Origin: Bedellia somnulentella
Taxonomy: Eukaryota > Arthropoda > Insecta > Lepidoptera > Bedelliidae
Direction of reading: 5' to 3'
Length of the DNA: 64,000 nt
NCBI GenBank assembly: GCA_963576735.1
Contig: OY755189.1
Coordinates: 4,564,622-4,628,621, forward strand
In this document: positions 19,501-27,545 of the stretch, one piece after another
Layout of the letters: every line of letters begins with the position of its first letter
Position numbering within the stretch: the stretch's first letter is position 1
Notes under the pieces: generated by a model
The model's database searches: none
Told to the model about the DNA's origin: nothing
The model's input: only the letters and a program-made list of their open reading frames with translations
Translations under genes and position numbers: made by a program

Positions 19501-22237
19501 CTATTAGAAAATTATCATATATATCTAAAGTTTTCAAAAATAAGCTTTTGGATTCCGTCATTTGTGATGCCATGGATTTTAAATTAAATATTGGAAAAAA
19601 ATAAAGAAGTTGAGATTGTATTTTTACCCACTGATCTATAGTAGCTTCTATTCTCGTTAAAACATCTAGCCACTCATTTATTTCTTTTCTGAATGGTTTT
19701 GAAAAGCCAGAGCCCCTCATATTAGTAGTTCTTATAACATGTTCATTCAGGAGACTTTGAATATCATCAGTTTCACATAGAAGATTTAAATTATTGCATT
19801 TACTACGAGTTGTCTCAAAAGACACATCTTTCCACTCGTTCTTCATTTCTATAAAATTATTGTACAAATGCAATTCATTCGTAGCAACGACACTTATAAT
19901 TTCATATTGATCAAGTTTATTCCAGAGATCAAAGTTTATAATTTTTCTTAAGGTTGTCCCCGCATTAGGAGTCAAATCAAATCCTAATATTTCTGACATT
20001 TCATCCCAGTGACGTTGCCTTAGTGCCGGATTGCACATTATATGAGTCATTTGAACATTTGGCTTCCATGCTTTAATCTCAGCTATCGCTTGAGCACACA
20101 ACTTCATTGGTGCTGGTTGATTATTATAATCAGGGTCATCAACTAAACCTGCAAATCTCTTCTCAATCCCATCACTGACTTGTTGCTTAATTTTATTTTT
20201 ATATACCTTATAAATGTGATCGAACTCTTTGTTATAATAACTATACTGGCGTTCAACTTCATTGTGATCAATATATTCAAACACGCCATCCATCCATCGG
20301 AAGTAACATCGCCTCCATTGATGAACCAAATACACCAAACAGTGAAATGTTTTAATATAGTCTTTAACTTCTTCGAAATCAGAATATACGGATGGAGGCA
20401 TTTTTAGTACTTTTTCTTCTATATTAATAAATTCTACAAATTTATCAAATTTATCCAACTGTAAAATTAGTTTTCGTAAATATTCAAGGTATTCTAAAGT
20501 ATTATTAATATCGTCCATTTGATCCAGCATTTTTAAATGTGGCGTGATTTGATCTACTTTGTTGTTTATAACTGATATTTTATTTATGAGATTGTCTTCC
20601 ATTTCACTTTTGTACAATTCAAACGCAACCGTATGTTTTTGGAATATTGAATCTATTTCTGTTAGCCAATTAAGTATCTGAGAATTATAAGCCAAATGTT
20701 TTGGCGATAAAGGGATTATTTCAACAAGTTTCAACAAAATATTAATTTGACGAGCAACTCGGGTTTTTAACGTTTCTATAACAACCGTTTTAGCATTTGC
20801 CATAAAATTACCTTGTTCAACCAGCTCCTCTGCATTTTTTGGTTGCTTTAAAGCCATTGATTTAATATGTTCGAATTCTGAACAGAGATGAATATTCTCC
20901 GACATATGTTTTTCAACAATGCAATTTATAACTTCGTCAATGAAATGTAAAGCTCTTTTTTTTAGGTTACTAATCATATTAATCTGACAAACCACTGCCA
21001 CAGTAAAATATTCGTTTTGTAGTATACCCGTTATATTAGAATCTATTTGACGGAAGTACATTATCTTATTGCTACCATCTTCAAATTTTTCCATATTGTC
21101 GATGAAATTGTGAAGATTTTTTTCCGCACTCTGACCATGAAGCATAGAAAAATTGTCGGCTAAGTTATTTAAGTACACGCGCAAAGGCTGAAATATACAA
21201 TGAATTTGTTTTTGCAGTTTGTCGTGACCGTTCAATTTCAGCCAGTCATTATAACGAACGGCTAGCACATCGTGATTATACGGCAAATCCAAATAATGCT
21301 CAATAGGCATCATGCGTTGAGCAATATGGCTCATATTATCTATGATATTATGAAAAACCTCACTGACAGTTTCAAGGGTTGGGCTGTAGTAAAATTCCTC
21401 ATTAAAATTCAGTTTCAAATGTAAAAGTGGAGATAACATAGGGCTGCCTAAATATTCGATGAAATGATCAATGGATCGACGCATTAGCTCTTGAATTTGA
21501 ATAGATATTAATTTGATTGTTAATTTGACAAATTTAGGCAGTAAATTCTTATGCAATTTATCTTTGTATTTTCCGTTCTTCAAGCTTTTTACTAAGTTAT
21601 TATACCAAGAACTTGATACTAAATAGTCGACCCGTTTGATTTCATCCAATACCTTAGATTCAAAATCTTCTAAGCTCATAGAACCATTCTCACCGTATTT
21701 ACTTAAGTCGATTATCACTGTCGGAAAAGTTATTTCAGACTTCTCTATAATGCGACGAATAAAAGGATGCAAAACAAGAGCCTCATTTTGAAGTTTCTTC
21801 TTAATTTTCTTTATTTCATTGTGTTTTTCAGTGATATCTTGGTCTTCAAAGTATACTTTTTGGTTAAAACTACTTTTGCGTGGCACTCCAGGCATTTCTT
21901 TAATCACTGATTTCACAGCGAGGTTCCTGAGAACATCATCCCATTCTATTTGACATTCACTAAAGAGCTGTTTAGTTAAAACAGGGAAGCTTTTTAATAG
22001 ATGGGTTGGTATGCAAGACATTATTTTCCGTTCCAAAGTAGTAGGGAGGGGTGATACCTTGATTTTGCGCGCACACTCGCGAAGTAGCGCTATACTTTCC
22101 TCCTCGGATACAGAATTTTCTTCCTCATCAGATGCTGTCGATTCATTATAGGCGTTTTCACTTGAAGCTTGTGAAGGTTTATTCTTTATACTGCTGCCTT
22201 TTCTTGGAAACTGAAACATTGAAAAATATTCCTTCAT
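10556..22237 (-). CDS. Dynein axonemal-type heavy chain, single exon, AAA1 site degenerate
   Basis: One uninterrupted 3893-codon frame; an in-frame TGA 9 bp upstream of the first ATG supports the start. Length and the stalk sequence fit a single-headed inner-arm dynein heavy chain (DNAH3/7/12-like), which in axonemes converts ATP hydrolysis into sliding. Order: tail (about 1-1150), AAA1 (Walker A GMDGSGKS, 1218-1225), AAA2 (GDTFAGKS, 1499-1506), AAA3 (GHSGTGKS, 1846-1853; Walker B IDD, DD at 1914-1915), AAA4 (GFIGSGRT from 2211), stalk helices (about 2440-2560 and 2690-2790) around a very conserved microtubule-binding domain (about 2560-2690), AAA5-6 and the C-terminal domain (GVYVHGLFLDGGRWD). 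Odd points: the AAA1 Walker B, normally CFDEFNR, reads CFQQINK (Q1270-Q1271). The NPGYAGR motif is NTTHAND (1321-1327). The AAA2 arginine in VSRCG is Asn (N1634). There are no introns in 11.7 kb. A retrogene origin or complete intron loss are both possible. Confidence 0.92.
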   Translation of the reverse strand: MKEYFSMFQFPRKGSSIKNKPSQASSENAYNESTASDEEENSVSEEESIALLRECARKIKVSPLPTTLERKIMSCIPTHLLKSFPVLTKQLFSECQIEWDDVLRNLAVKSVIKEMPGVPRKSSFNQKVYFEDQDITEKHNEIKKIKKKLQNEALVLHPFIRRIIEKSEITFPTVIIDLSKYGENGSMSLEDFESKVLDEIKRVDYLVSSSWYNNLVKSLKNGKYKDKLHKNLLPKFVKLTIKLISIQIQELMRRSIDHFIEYLGSPMLSPLLHLKLNFNEEFYYSPTLETVSEVFHNIIDNMSHIAQRMMPIEHYLDLPYNHDVLAVRYNDWLKLNGHDKLQKQIHCIFQPLRVYLNNLADNFSMLHGQSAEKNLHNFIDNMEKFEDGSNKIMYFRQIDSNITGILQNEYFTVAVVCQINMISNLKKRALHFIDEVINCIVEKHMSENIHLCSEFEHIKSMALKQPKNAEELVEQGNFMANAKTVVIETLKTRVARQINILLKLVEIIPLSPKHLAYNSQILNWLTEIDSIFQKHTVAFELYKSEMEDNLINKISVINNKVDQITPHLKMLDQMDDINNTLEYLEYLRKLILQLDKFDKFVEFINIEEKVLKMPPSVYSDFEEVKDYIKTFHCLVYLVHQWRRCYFRWMDGVFEYIDHNEVERQYSYYNKEFDHIYKVYKNKIKQQVSDGIEKRFAGLVDDPDYNNQPAPMKLCAQAIAEIKAWKPNVQMTHIMCNPALRQRHWDEMSEILGFDLTPNAGTTLRKIINFDLWNKLDQYEIISVVATNELHLYNNFIEMKNEWKDVSFETTRSKCNNLNLLCETDDIQSLLNEHVIRTTNMRGSGFSKPFRKEINEWLDVLTRIEATIDQWVKIQSQLLYFFPIFNLKSMASQMTESKSLFLKTLDIYDNFLIAIQKDSKVVQVISNLNTVENFVLSLKYLDEVNDLVKMFLENKRARFPRFYFLSNNVLLNILSDKIQFSKLQAHLNSFFAGIDRIVFDKNSCVSGIMSKEGEIINFTEAISISSSSIDNWLIQVEQQMFFSLKKEIKLALSDHLIKKRNVWIFDWAGMAVLVVTQLLWTQRLQEILITSDKTAMIEFSHHLKDRLEETLYLVKEKDLSKANMVKIETQITFDLYHKELVLKLINNNVQDHNDFSWLSQLRYYWNEDCISVTVMNSSMLYRYEYLGNTYRLIMTPFTLRCYHTIINAYYLHLNGAINGMDGSGKSAMINDLSKALAVFCVMFNCFEHLSYQVLQQYFKGAASCGVWLCFQQINKVHPEILSVLAQRISSLITAQRENVDTLKFEGINLAINSACYICITINTTHANDNTLPYNFKLLFRSISMISADNTLILEVLLYSYGFAEWKKAASKIVFVIQLSAELLLSKHHFDYGFKIFKRIVMYGHDLKKLYHQENELTLILTSIVNCITPSLTHEDTAVFHKIISDTFPGACILPFGGQNIVDKFRHICCTNHMQPTDSYLTKISNIYQTMLIRHGIIIIGDTFAGKSSALKILLESLNSMCEEKYTNGCIYRVLNPKIFRIGDLYGSFDSSSSDWKDGILTSYFRKCMRNDDGTRKWIILDGPIDNYWIESFSSVLSDRKVLNLISGEMLKASDSMSFIFEVTDLPHACPAIVSNCGVIYLESTLNILEPFIITWIKTLNSVWSHENEAYIKSICEWIIEPLLLYVLENCVQLVIVHKTSLLTTTLDIVKMTMDDVSTGEEENKHFRTWILASFMTALCWGIGGTLNYSSRQRFDEMLKQYIRGENGLPHNIERIEVSIPAEGMIIDHFYVYKGKGSWKHWSEAVKNSLIKDETYLLKTFIPTPETEKITYLLKFYTKYSKPLILVGHSGTGKSYNFHNFLSKVIDLNEYYPIVHTFSNSSEPNQIQKCIMTNLLKRKKYEYRAPTGKKAVVFIDDMNMPQKDKYGSQTAIEMVRFYHDYKFWHDINTGNKIHAGDILFFGAIRPQSSSSPLICSRMLRRYNVFAICDMSSDNLTRIFTSLLQIGWKKNGLGQDLQPIVVSIISATTELFEQCCLNFLPIPSKSHYIFNIRDFAKVIQGCALLRKDSVESKKTFARLWIHEVFREFSDRLVDATDRNWFYELLKQVLHTHMKEPLELLMDSYVNENGEVTENNIRKLMFGYYLNSDNIDSSRKYEEITNKETLLKVISSALFDYNSTHNTHLSVVFFDYALEQLSKIHRILNMPTGNAVLIGFIGSGRTSLTRLSSYMSGHNTYQPEINNHYTRDNFTEDIKNALKECGGFDKDVTLIFTNSQIKHFLSVIDSLLVTGEVPNLFDMDEKQNIIETVRLAAQYGDRNLDISSAQILSFFVNRCKIKLHIVLCLSPINNTIQATIAKHPSIMSLCTTIWFEGWSENALDMVAEFYIFPLKITDKIKRKSIVACKKIHQDMQSGIFKCKQSNKKYVTTLSYKHFLQLFSKLITEKQNKIKLAKLRFTNGLNKLNDAANAIEIMQKELNALKPQLVHMTENSIKMMKQVEIETGIVDKAAGQVRVDQKNANIQAAAAQELKKDCEADLAIALPILEEAVAALNTLKPADITIVKSMKNPPSTVKLVMASVCVMKGIPPDKIPDPNNPGKRMFDYWSPSKRLLGDMGFLESLKNYDKDNIPPSIMQKIRKEYITNCDFKPHIVAKASAAAEGLCKWIIAMDMYDAVAKVVAPKKAKLEAAEKEFADTMAILDEKKATLARLETQLAQLNSALEEANNKKQKLETEMQLCLNKLVRAEKLLHSLGDEKERWGHEQTRLNFEYENLAGDLLISCGIIAYLASYVHNARLEIVDKWIDFISSLNIPHSTSFSFENILCSGKTIQKWFEVRLPKDIFFVENAIIQKETMRYSLFIDPQGQAKTWIKNLEILNDLNVLKFTNDACLSIVENCVEYGRPVLLEYDHEDVSLSLIPILLNNTFLKDDKKVILVGTKIIELHSNFRLYMTTNIANLNFSVELFNYTTIINFELTKCCLDDYLLQLTITTERPDLQKSLETTKFKNASFAIALKKTENDILQTLQESKGDILEDEAAIQVVDSAKLVAAEINKNQKGTLETELQIENLCRSYVPLSNYVANYYFCLIRLANINSFYQFSLRWFNNLYILSIKRAKKSKDLATRIKHITETFLNELYINVSRSLFNKDKLLFSFMICVVILLTNKLISREEYMFLIRDRNGENFVYKSPISWFSDKCWSELCLLEEHFLPFKGLSNHLEENSSDWKKWRDDIDIHKNPEIDKFIENLNSFQLLLVVKVICPEKATKYVCLLIEQHLGKQFVIPPEFNISESFKHSNFFTPLILIYSGDEDPMNELRYFAKKMGYNNRLQSVAFGLAQETIAKTWIKKAQADGDWICLQNCHIDVKFLTEIDLMVENFNINNTDLNFRLWLTIEASIKYPQSIFQTALKITNESSLSLKYNICRSYLTYSNGITDAIDVHPGKEKEFSKLLYGLSFFHAVVRGRYSFGTIGWRNVYDFSSTDFNLSVCQFLVSLRDYDKINFDMMTCLITNCNYGGVITNEWDMRLLTSLFKSYFNEEVVANPYYLFSDKDSRYGLPRRSEQRDYIKFIACIPEITEPEVYGLHHNAGINHDYNNYINLMSSLRTIESVPAEISTIEPMKILTDILKRIPSSFDIELINKIDLSKYFNKVLHLELHKFNLLIKQILTTIKDIIACKEGFSLMSPDLEIQAQAILNNTIPQNWEKYSYLTSKQLSAYLTDLIDRVSFFDAWLKNGTPSSFWLTSFFSPRAFLTAIIADYANNENCSMEDYILDLQVQAPGNKTSPPDFGVYVHGLFLDGGRWDQHAEGIAEQHTKIMMDQMPAIWIYPVLKNLFQKRNRYNCPLYQLILSNTKYDFKQRKRNFVEAFYLPSDKLSDHWVKRNVALFLQADEGFRYEADIKY

Positions 22238-22707
22238 AATTAATCAGCTCCTCAGGGTAAATGTAGGATGTACAACCAAGATTCAGGAGGGGAATGGGAT
22301 GTATTGATCAGAACTTTTGTTAAGTGCATCACTGAAATGTTGAAACAAAAATGTACGGCGGCTTATGTTTAAATGTAGAGAATGCATATTCTAAATTCTT
22401 TTTTTTAATGCCAAAATAACAAAAAACGCGCATGGGACAACTTATAAGCATAAACAATACTTGTGATAGATGCCCCATTCATATGAAATCATTGCCTTTA
22501 TAGTCTCCTTAAAAGATATCATGGGCAAATCCAAAGTATCATTCAGTGTTTTATTAACCATGTGAAGGGAAAGTCCCATACAAGAGTTACTTCATTGTAC
22601 AGTCCATACTTCGGTATATGATGTTTGTTGAAATTTCAGGATTATATCTATCACAAACTTTACTGAACTGCTTAATGATCTTTTTAGCATGGACAAGATG
22701 CTCATAT
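22238..22707. other. Upstream region of the dynein gene
   Basis: No coding exon or repeat was recognised. It would contain the promoter and leader of the minus-strand dynein; no clear TATA box was picked out. Confidence 0.4.
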
Positions 22708-22962
22708 ATACATACATACATACATATACTCATGGCTATAAATCCCTAGAAGGGGTAGCTCGAGCTAAGGAATTAGAAATTCCTCAACCGCTTTTGGAAA
22801 GTTGAGTTGGGAAAAGATGGTAAAATAAAGGTCGTTAGTGATGGGTCTCAAACAGCATCGCCTAAAATCCCTGAAAATTCTCAACATCGTTAGTCGCCTC
22901 TTACGTACACCCACCGGAAGAAATGGAATAGTGCTATTCTAAGTCGACAATACACGACTATT
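22708..22962 (-). repeat. SINE-A copy, full length
   Basis: Inverted copy with a CATA tail at 22708-22730 and a head near 22962. It lies about 470 bp upstream of the dynein start. Confidence 0.85.
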
Positions 22963-23269
22963 GTCATATATGTTATTTCTTTAATATTTTATCGACTTTC
23001 TTTCTTTTATTTTTTTTATATGGGATCAATAGTAATCCCCCAAATGATGTATCTAAAACAAACTCTATTATCTCTAGCGTAGACTGATGAACCTAAACTA
23101 TAGACAGATTCAATAAGTATATGAGGTCCTTATTGCAATTTAGAATCAATAGTAATCACCAGAAATAAATAAGAACTATAAAAAAATATACGGACATATT
23201 ATAAACAGATCAAGGTAGCCCCTAACTAAACTTGTATTAAGGAATACTAACTCAACGATATATTTTACG

Positions 23270-24410
23270 CTCCCAATACGGTACGGTGGTATTGGCATCC
23301 GCAGCGTTTCAAGTATAGCCTTACCAGCTTTCTTGTCATCTGGTTTTGCCAATAAGAATCTTGACTTAAGCATCATTAGTAACGCTTTAAGTTCGGCAGA
23401 GATCATTGATCTCACAGATGCTAAGAAGGTTTGGATGGATATAGTTGGTCCTACTGTCAATGTTCCCATTAGTCTGGCATCTCAGAGGCAATGGGACGAG
23501 CCCCTCTGCTGTCAAGTTCAAGCAAATCTTCTTAGTTCAGCTCTTGACTTGGCGGACCGGGCGCGTCTCTTGGCTTGCTGTGAGCCAGATTCTGGGCATT
23601 TGGTTGAGAGCATTACCATCGAGCAACCTCGGCACATTGCTTGACAGGGGCTCCTTTCTCTAGCTATGGGTCTGTGATTGGGCACCAAAATAAATGAAAA
23701 ACATCGCTGCCGCTGTGGAGTATTTGTCGATCAGTTGGGGCACCATGGATTATCATGTCGTCGTAGTGCTGGTCGCATACCTCGCCATGCTGCAATCAAT
23801 GATATTATCAGACGGGCCCTTACCACTGTCAACATACCAGCAATCCCGGAGCTATCAGGTTTGCTGCGGGACGATGGTAAGAGACCAGACGGAATGTCAT
23901 TGATTCCATGGAAGAATGGGAGGACGCTAGTGTGGGACGCTACCTGCGTCGACACGCTAGCGCCGTCTCATTTGTCGGGGTCTGCATCTAAAGCTGGCAC
24001 TGCGGCAGCTGAAGCTGAGGGTCTCAAGAGGCGCAAATATAGCACTTTAGCTGGAGAGCATTACTTCTCAGCTTTTGCTGTAGAAACTCTCGGTCCGTGG
24101 GGCCCAGACGCGCGTCGTTTTTTTCAAGAAATTTCGACGCGCCTGATCGAGAAATGCGGAGATCCAAGGGCTGGCGCATTCTTCGCTCAAAGAATTAGCT
24201 TAGCGATTCAAAGGGGTAATGCAGCCAGCCTTCTCGGAACCCTGCCACCAGGCGGCAGCGATTTCGAGAGCATTTTTTTGTATAATTTAATCTAGGTTAG
24301 GTTTTTCATATATTATATTTTTTTTAACCTGTATATATAGTTAAATGTGTAAATATATTTGATCATATTATTATTAAATAAACTTAGAATATTCATTGAT
24401 TAAAAAATAA
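23270..24410 (+). pseudogene. C-terminal fragment of a non-LTR retroelement polyprotein
   Basis: Three pieces in different frames form one degraded coding region. The post-RT segment starts GGIGIRSVSSIALPAFLSS near 23285. A middle piece (LPSSNLGTLLD) is shifted into another frame and ends at 23663. A last open piece (23678-24295) contains CRCG, then GHHGLSC, then GKRPDGMSLIPW and WDATC. The Cys/His cluster followed by an RPD-X-D-type motif resembles the zinc motif plus restriction-like endonuclease at the end of R2-type elements; that comparison is inference. At least one frameshift and one internal TGA (near 23674) show it is dead. It ends in an AT-rich 3' tail near 24400. Base composition is more GC-rich than its surroundings, as expected of an inserted element. 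Confidence 0.65.
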
Positions 24411-25501
24411 AAAATTCTTTTATAATATATTTTATGATATATTTTATAATACATATGTATAAGAAGACTAAGAAACAATTATTTAATGAAATGAAATGAA
24501 ATGAAATAATATTTATTTGCATGGCACATGGAATCAGATCTTAAAGGTAATTATAGTACATGTTCCGTCAAGACACTTGACATACAAATCTAAAATTAAT
24601 TATGTTTTTTTTTTTAATTAAACACACACACATTAATAAAATCTATACCTAATCAATTTAAATTATAAAATGTCATACATTTTAAAGAAGCTAAAATTAA
24701 AACAATAGTAATCAACTCAATGAAAAAAAAATAAAAAAATATAAAGGACCAATTTATATCAATGTCAAGTTACTCACTTAATAAATTATAATAATATATT
24801 TTTATAAAACATCTTTAAAATTGAAATATTCATTTACGGAGTAAAAACACATTACAGTTAACCATCGTTTCAAATTTTTATGAAATAAATTATTATTCAT
24901 ATATTTTATGTGCTGGGGGACCTTATTATAAATTGAAATGCACATTGAATAGCAATTTTTTTTACACAGACTGGTCCTGATGAATGGTACTGCTAATCGT
25001 CCTGTATCACGAATGTTGACATTACATAAATCACATGCTTTTTTAAATTCATCTGGATATTTCCTAACAAATGAACAACTCTCATAAATATATATGCAGG
25101 CCAGAGTTAGTACATTTAGCTTTTTGAAAAGTGGTCTACAGGATTCATAAGGTCTTTTTCCGCAAATTGCACGTATACATTTTTTTTGTGCAATAAAAGC
25201 CCTGTCTACATTGGTGGAGTTTCCCTATATTACAACCCCATACCTTAATATGGAACTAACGTACCCATGGTATGCAGTTAATGCTGTATTTGTTCCAACT
25301 ATTTTGCCCATACGATATAGTGGGTATACAAATTTATTTATTCTTTTGCAAAGATAGTCCACATGAGCTTTCCAGTTACAGTGTCTATCTAGAATTACAC
25401 CTAAGAATTTATGTTCTGTGGATTCACTTATGTATTTGTTGCGACTCGAGATATTTAATACTTGTGGTACATTTTTGTAATTTAAAAATTGTATAAATGT
25501 T

Positions 25502-25625
25502 ATTTAATGTTTTTTGACATGAATTCCTCATGTGGGGATTATTACTCATAAATAAAAGATGTTATTAAAGGAAAGAAAAATTTCGACACTGGCGGGGATC
25601 GAACCCGCGACCTTCGGGTATACGT
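25502..25625 (-). repeat. SINE-C (tRNA-related) inserted in the LINE, with 14-bp target duplication
   Basis: ATTGTATAAATGTT occurs at 25488-25501 and again at 25626-25639, flanking a 124-bp insert. On the minus strand the insert has GGTCGCGGGTTCGATCCCCG, a near-consensus Pol III B box. The same family is present at 37486-37705. Confidence 0.85.
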
Positions 25626-25639
25626 ATTGTATAAATGTT

Positions 25640-26856
25640 GTCTTTGAAAGATTGACTTTAAGATTATTTGACTCGAGCCACGATACAACTTTGTCGACGG
25701 TATTATTTACCTCTTTCTCGGTATCGTTTCTTTCTGTTATAATAATGGAAATATCATCAGCAAAAAGTATACAGTTGTTTTCTGTTATTTTTGCGAGATG
25801 ATTTATGTATAATAAAAATAGCAAAGGGCCAAGTACACTTCCTTGTGGCACTCCACACTTATTAACATCGAAAGTAGAACGATAAGATATTATTTCATTG
25901 TTATTGTTTCTCCCTTCAATTGTCACGCATTGTAATCTATTTATAATATAGGATTCTAACCATTTCCAAGCAGGTCCTCTAATTCCGTATCTTTCACAAC
26001 ATGTAAGCAAATTCTTATGATCAGCAAAATCAAAGGCTTTAGTCATGTCAAAAAAAGTAACCACTGCTTGCTTTTGTTGATCTATATTATCTGTTATTAA
26101 TTTTACTAATTTGAATACTGCTAATGCTGTTGATTTATTCTTTTGAAAGCCGTATTGATGTTGGCTTAAAATATTAAATTTTTCTAAAAAAATTACAAGT
26201 CTATTATAGAAAGCTCTTTCAAATATTTTTGCAATAATACTTATAAGTGATATAGGCTGATACGACGTCATACACATATTTTCACCTTTTTTATAAAATG
26301 GTTTTACAAGTGAGATTTTTAACTTATCAGGAAAGGTACCACTTTCAAATGATAAATTAATTAAATAAGACAGTATCTTCGACAACTCATACCTACATTC
26401 CTTGAGTATACTGGTGGGTAAATTATCATAACCAACAGCATTGGTTCTTTTTAAAGATGTTATTAATTTAATGGTCTCTGGTTCATCGCAAGGGTATAAA
26501 TATATAGATTCATTAGTATGTGAAACTGTATTAAGTTTATTATTTTGTATTGATGTATTTTTTGTATTTGTTATGTTAAGATAAAATTTATTGAATTCAT
26601 TTGCAATATCTGCCGGATTATTAATATATTTTTCATTTATTTTAATTAATTCAATACTTTTCTTGGTAGTAGGCTTTTTATTTGTAAGTTTACTAACAAT
26701 ATCCCATACAGCTTTACATTTGTTTTTAGAGTTGTTTATATGTTTTATGCTATTAAGACGTAATGCTTCGGTTATTGTTTTCCGTAGGCATTTACTATAT
26801 CTTTGTAATTTAATTTTAATACTAGTTGACTTTGTCTTGTAGTATGCCTGTCGCAT
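25640..26856 (-). pseudogene. Reverse transcriptase block of the non-LTR element
   Basis: This open segment covers most of the RT fingers and palm: a basic amino part (about residues 1-60), then VGYDNLPTSILKE, YQPISLISIIAKIFER, HQYGFQKNKSTALAV, FDMTKAFDFADH, GVPQGSVLGPLLFLLYIN and the catalytic FADDISI. In most relatives the motif-A context reads LDLSKAFD; here it is FDMTKAFD, with the Asp kept. The frame runs a few codons into an inserted SINE, so the apparent carboxyl end is foreign. Without the insertion the coding sense continues past 25488, but a stop near 25228 would still interrupt it. Confidence 0.85.
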
Positions 26857-27409
26857 CCTTGACTTTCTTCATTCTGCATGACAATTTTAGACCCTTAGTT
26901 ATCCAGTTTGATTTAGGCTTTTGATATTTAACAGGGATTTTTATTATTGGGAAACATAAGCCAAAAAATAACGATATTGTATCATGAAAAACATCGAAAG
27001 CTTCGTTGACATTTTTTTTTAATAAAACTTCATTCCATGACATTGACTGTAGACATTCTTTAAATTTTGTTATATTTTCTTGGTAAAAAACTCTTTTAAA
27101 TTTATAAGTTGTTTTATTTTTACTGACTAACTTATTTTCATGTATTGGTACCGTAAGTATTTGACCAGTGTTGTGGTCCGAAATATTTAATTCGAAAATT
27201 TCACTCTTTGTTCCCTCGATATTGGAAGCAAAAATATCTAAGCATGAGTTTAGACGAGTAGGTTTATCGATCTTAATCTTTAAGTTAAAATTATGCAGAA
27301 TATTAATGAACTCAATTGTGTCTTTGCAACTTTTATTCATAAGATTTATATTAAAATCTCCTACGATAATTAATTCTCTATGATTGTTAATAACCAATTT
27401 ATGTAGCAA
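26822..27409 (-). pseudogene. Endonuclease (C-terminal half) of the non-LTR element
   Basis: The segment shows ELIIVGDFNINL near its start and NISDHNTG later. These are the conserved GDFN and SDH motifs of the apurinic-type endonuclease that nicks target DNA for reverse transcription. The amino half is missing (5' truncation at about 27410), and the frame is shifted relative to the RT block that follows. Confidence 0.8.
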
Positions 27410-27459
27410 AAGTTCTAGTGCTTATTCTAGTTCTAGTGTTTATGCTCATCACATAAACG

Positions 27460-27545
27460 TTGCTCTCAGCGGAGATCGAACCCGCAACCCCCAGACCGAG
27501 AAGCTAGTCAACTATCCACTCGGCCACGGCCGTCGTCATTAGAAA
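27460..27545 (-). repeat. tRNA-derived SINE head
   Basis: On the minus strand GGCCGTGGCCGAGTGGATAG (A-box region) is followed by GGGTTGCGGGTTCGATCTCC (B box). The acceptor-stem ends do not pair and there is no terminator run, so it is a tRNA-derived repeat rather than a tRNA gene. Confidence 0.65.

Larger units (their letters stand above)
24485..27409 (-). mobile_element. Degenerate non-LTR retrotransposon with AP endonuclease and RT
   Basis: On the minus strand the order is endonuclease end (27409 to about 26822), reverse transcriptase (26856 to 25640), C-terminal thumb region (about 25487 to 24800) and a 3' untranslated end, finishing in four TTTCA repeats at about 24485-24505. The endonuclease half shows GDFN and ISDH motifs. 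The RT shows SYQPISL, GVPQGSVLGP and FADD. It is 5'-truncated, and the two coding blocks are out of frame near 26822-26856. The thumb part carries a TAG (near 25228, in YGVVI-stop-GNS), and a SINE splits the RT at 25502-25625. The domain set fits the Jockey/CR1-like non-LTR group; the clade is not settled. Confidence 0.85.

Noticed and set aside
23176..23469. A 97-codon minus-strand frame
   Set aside because: It is opposite the retroelement coding region, which shows recognisable family motifs on the plus strand.
27460..27545. A tRNA gene on the minus strand
   Set aside because: A and B boxes are good, but the acceptor stem does not pair and there is no terminator, so it is a SINE head.
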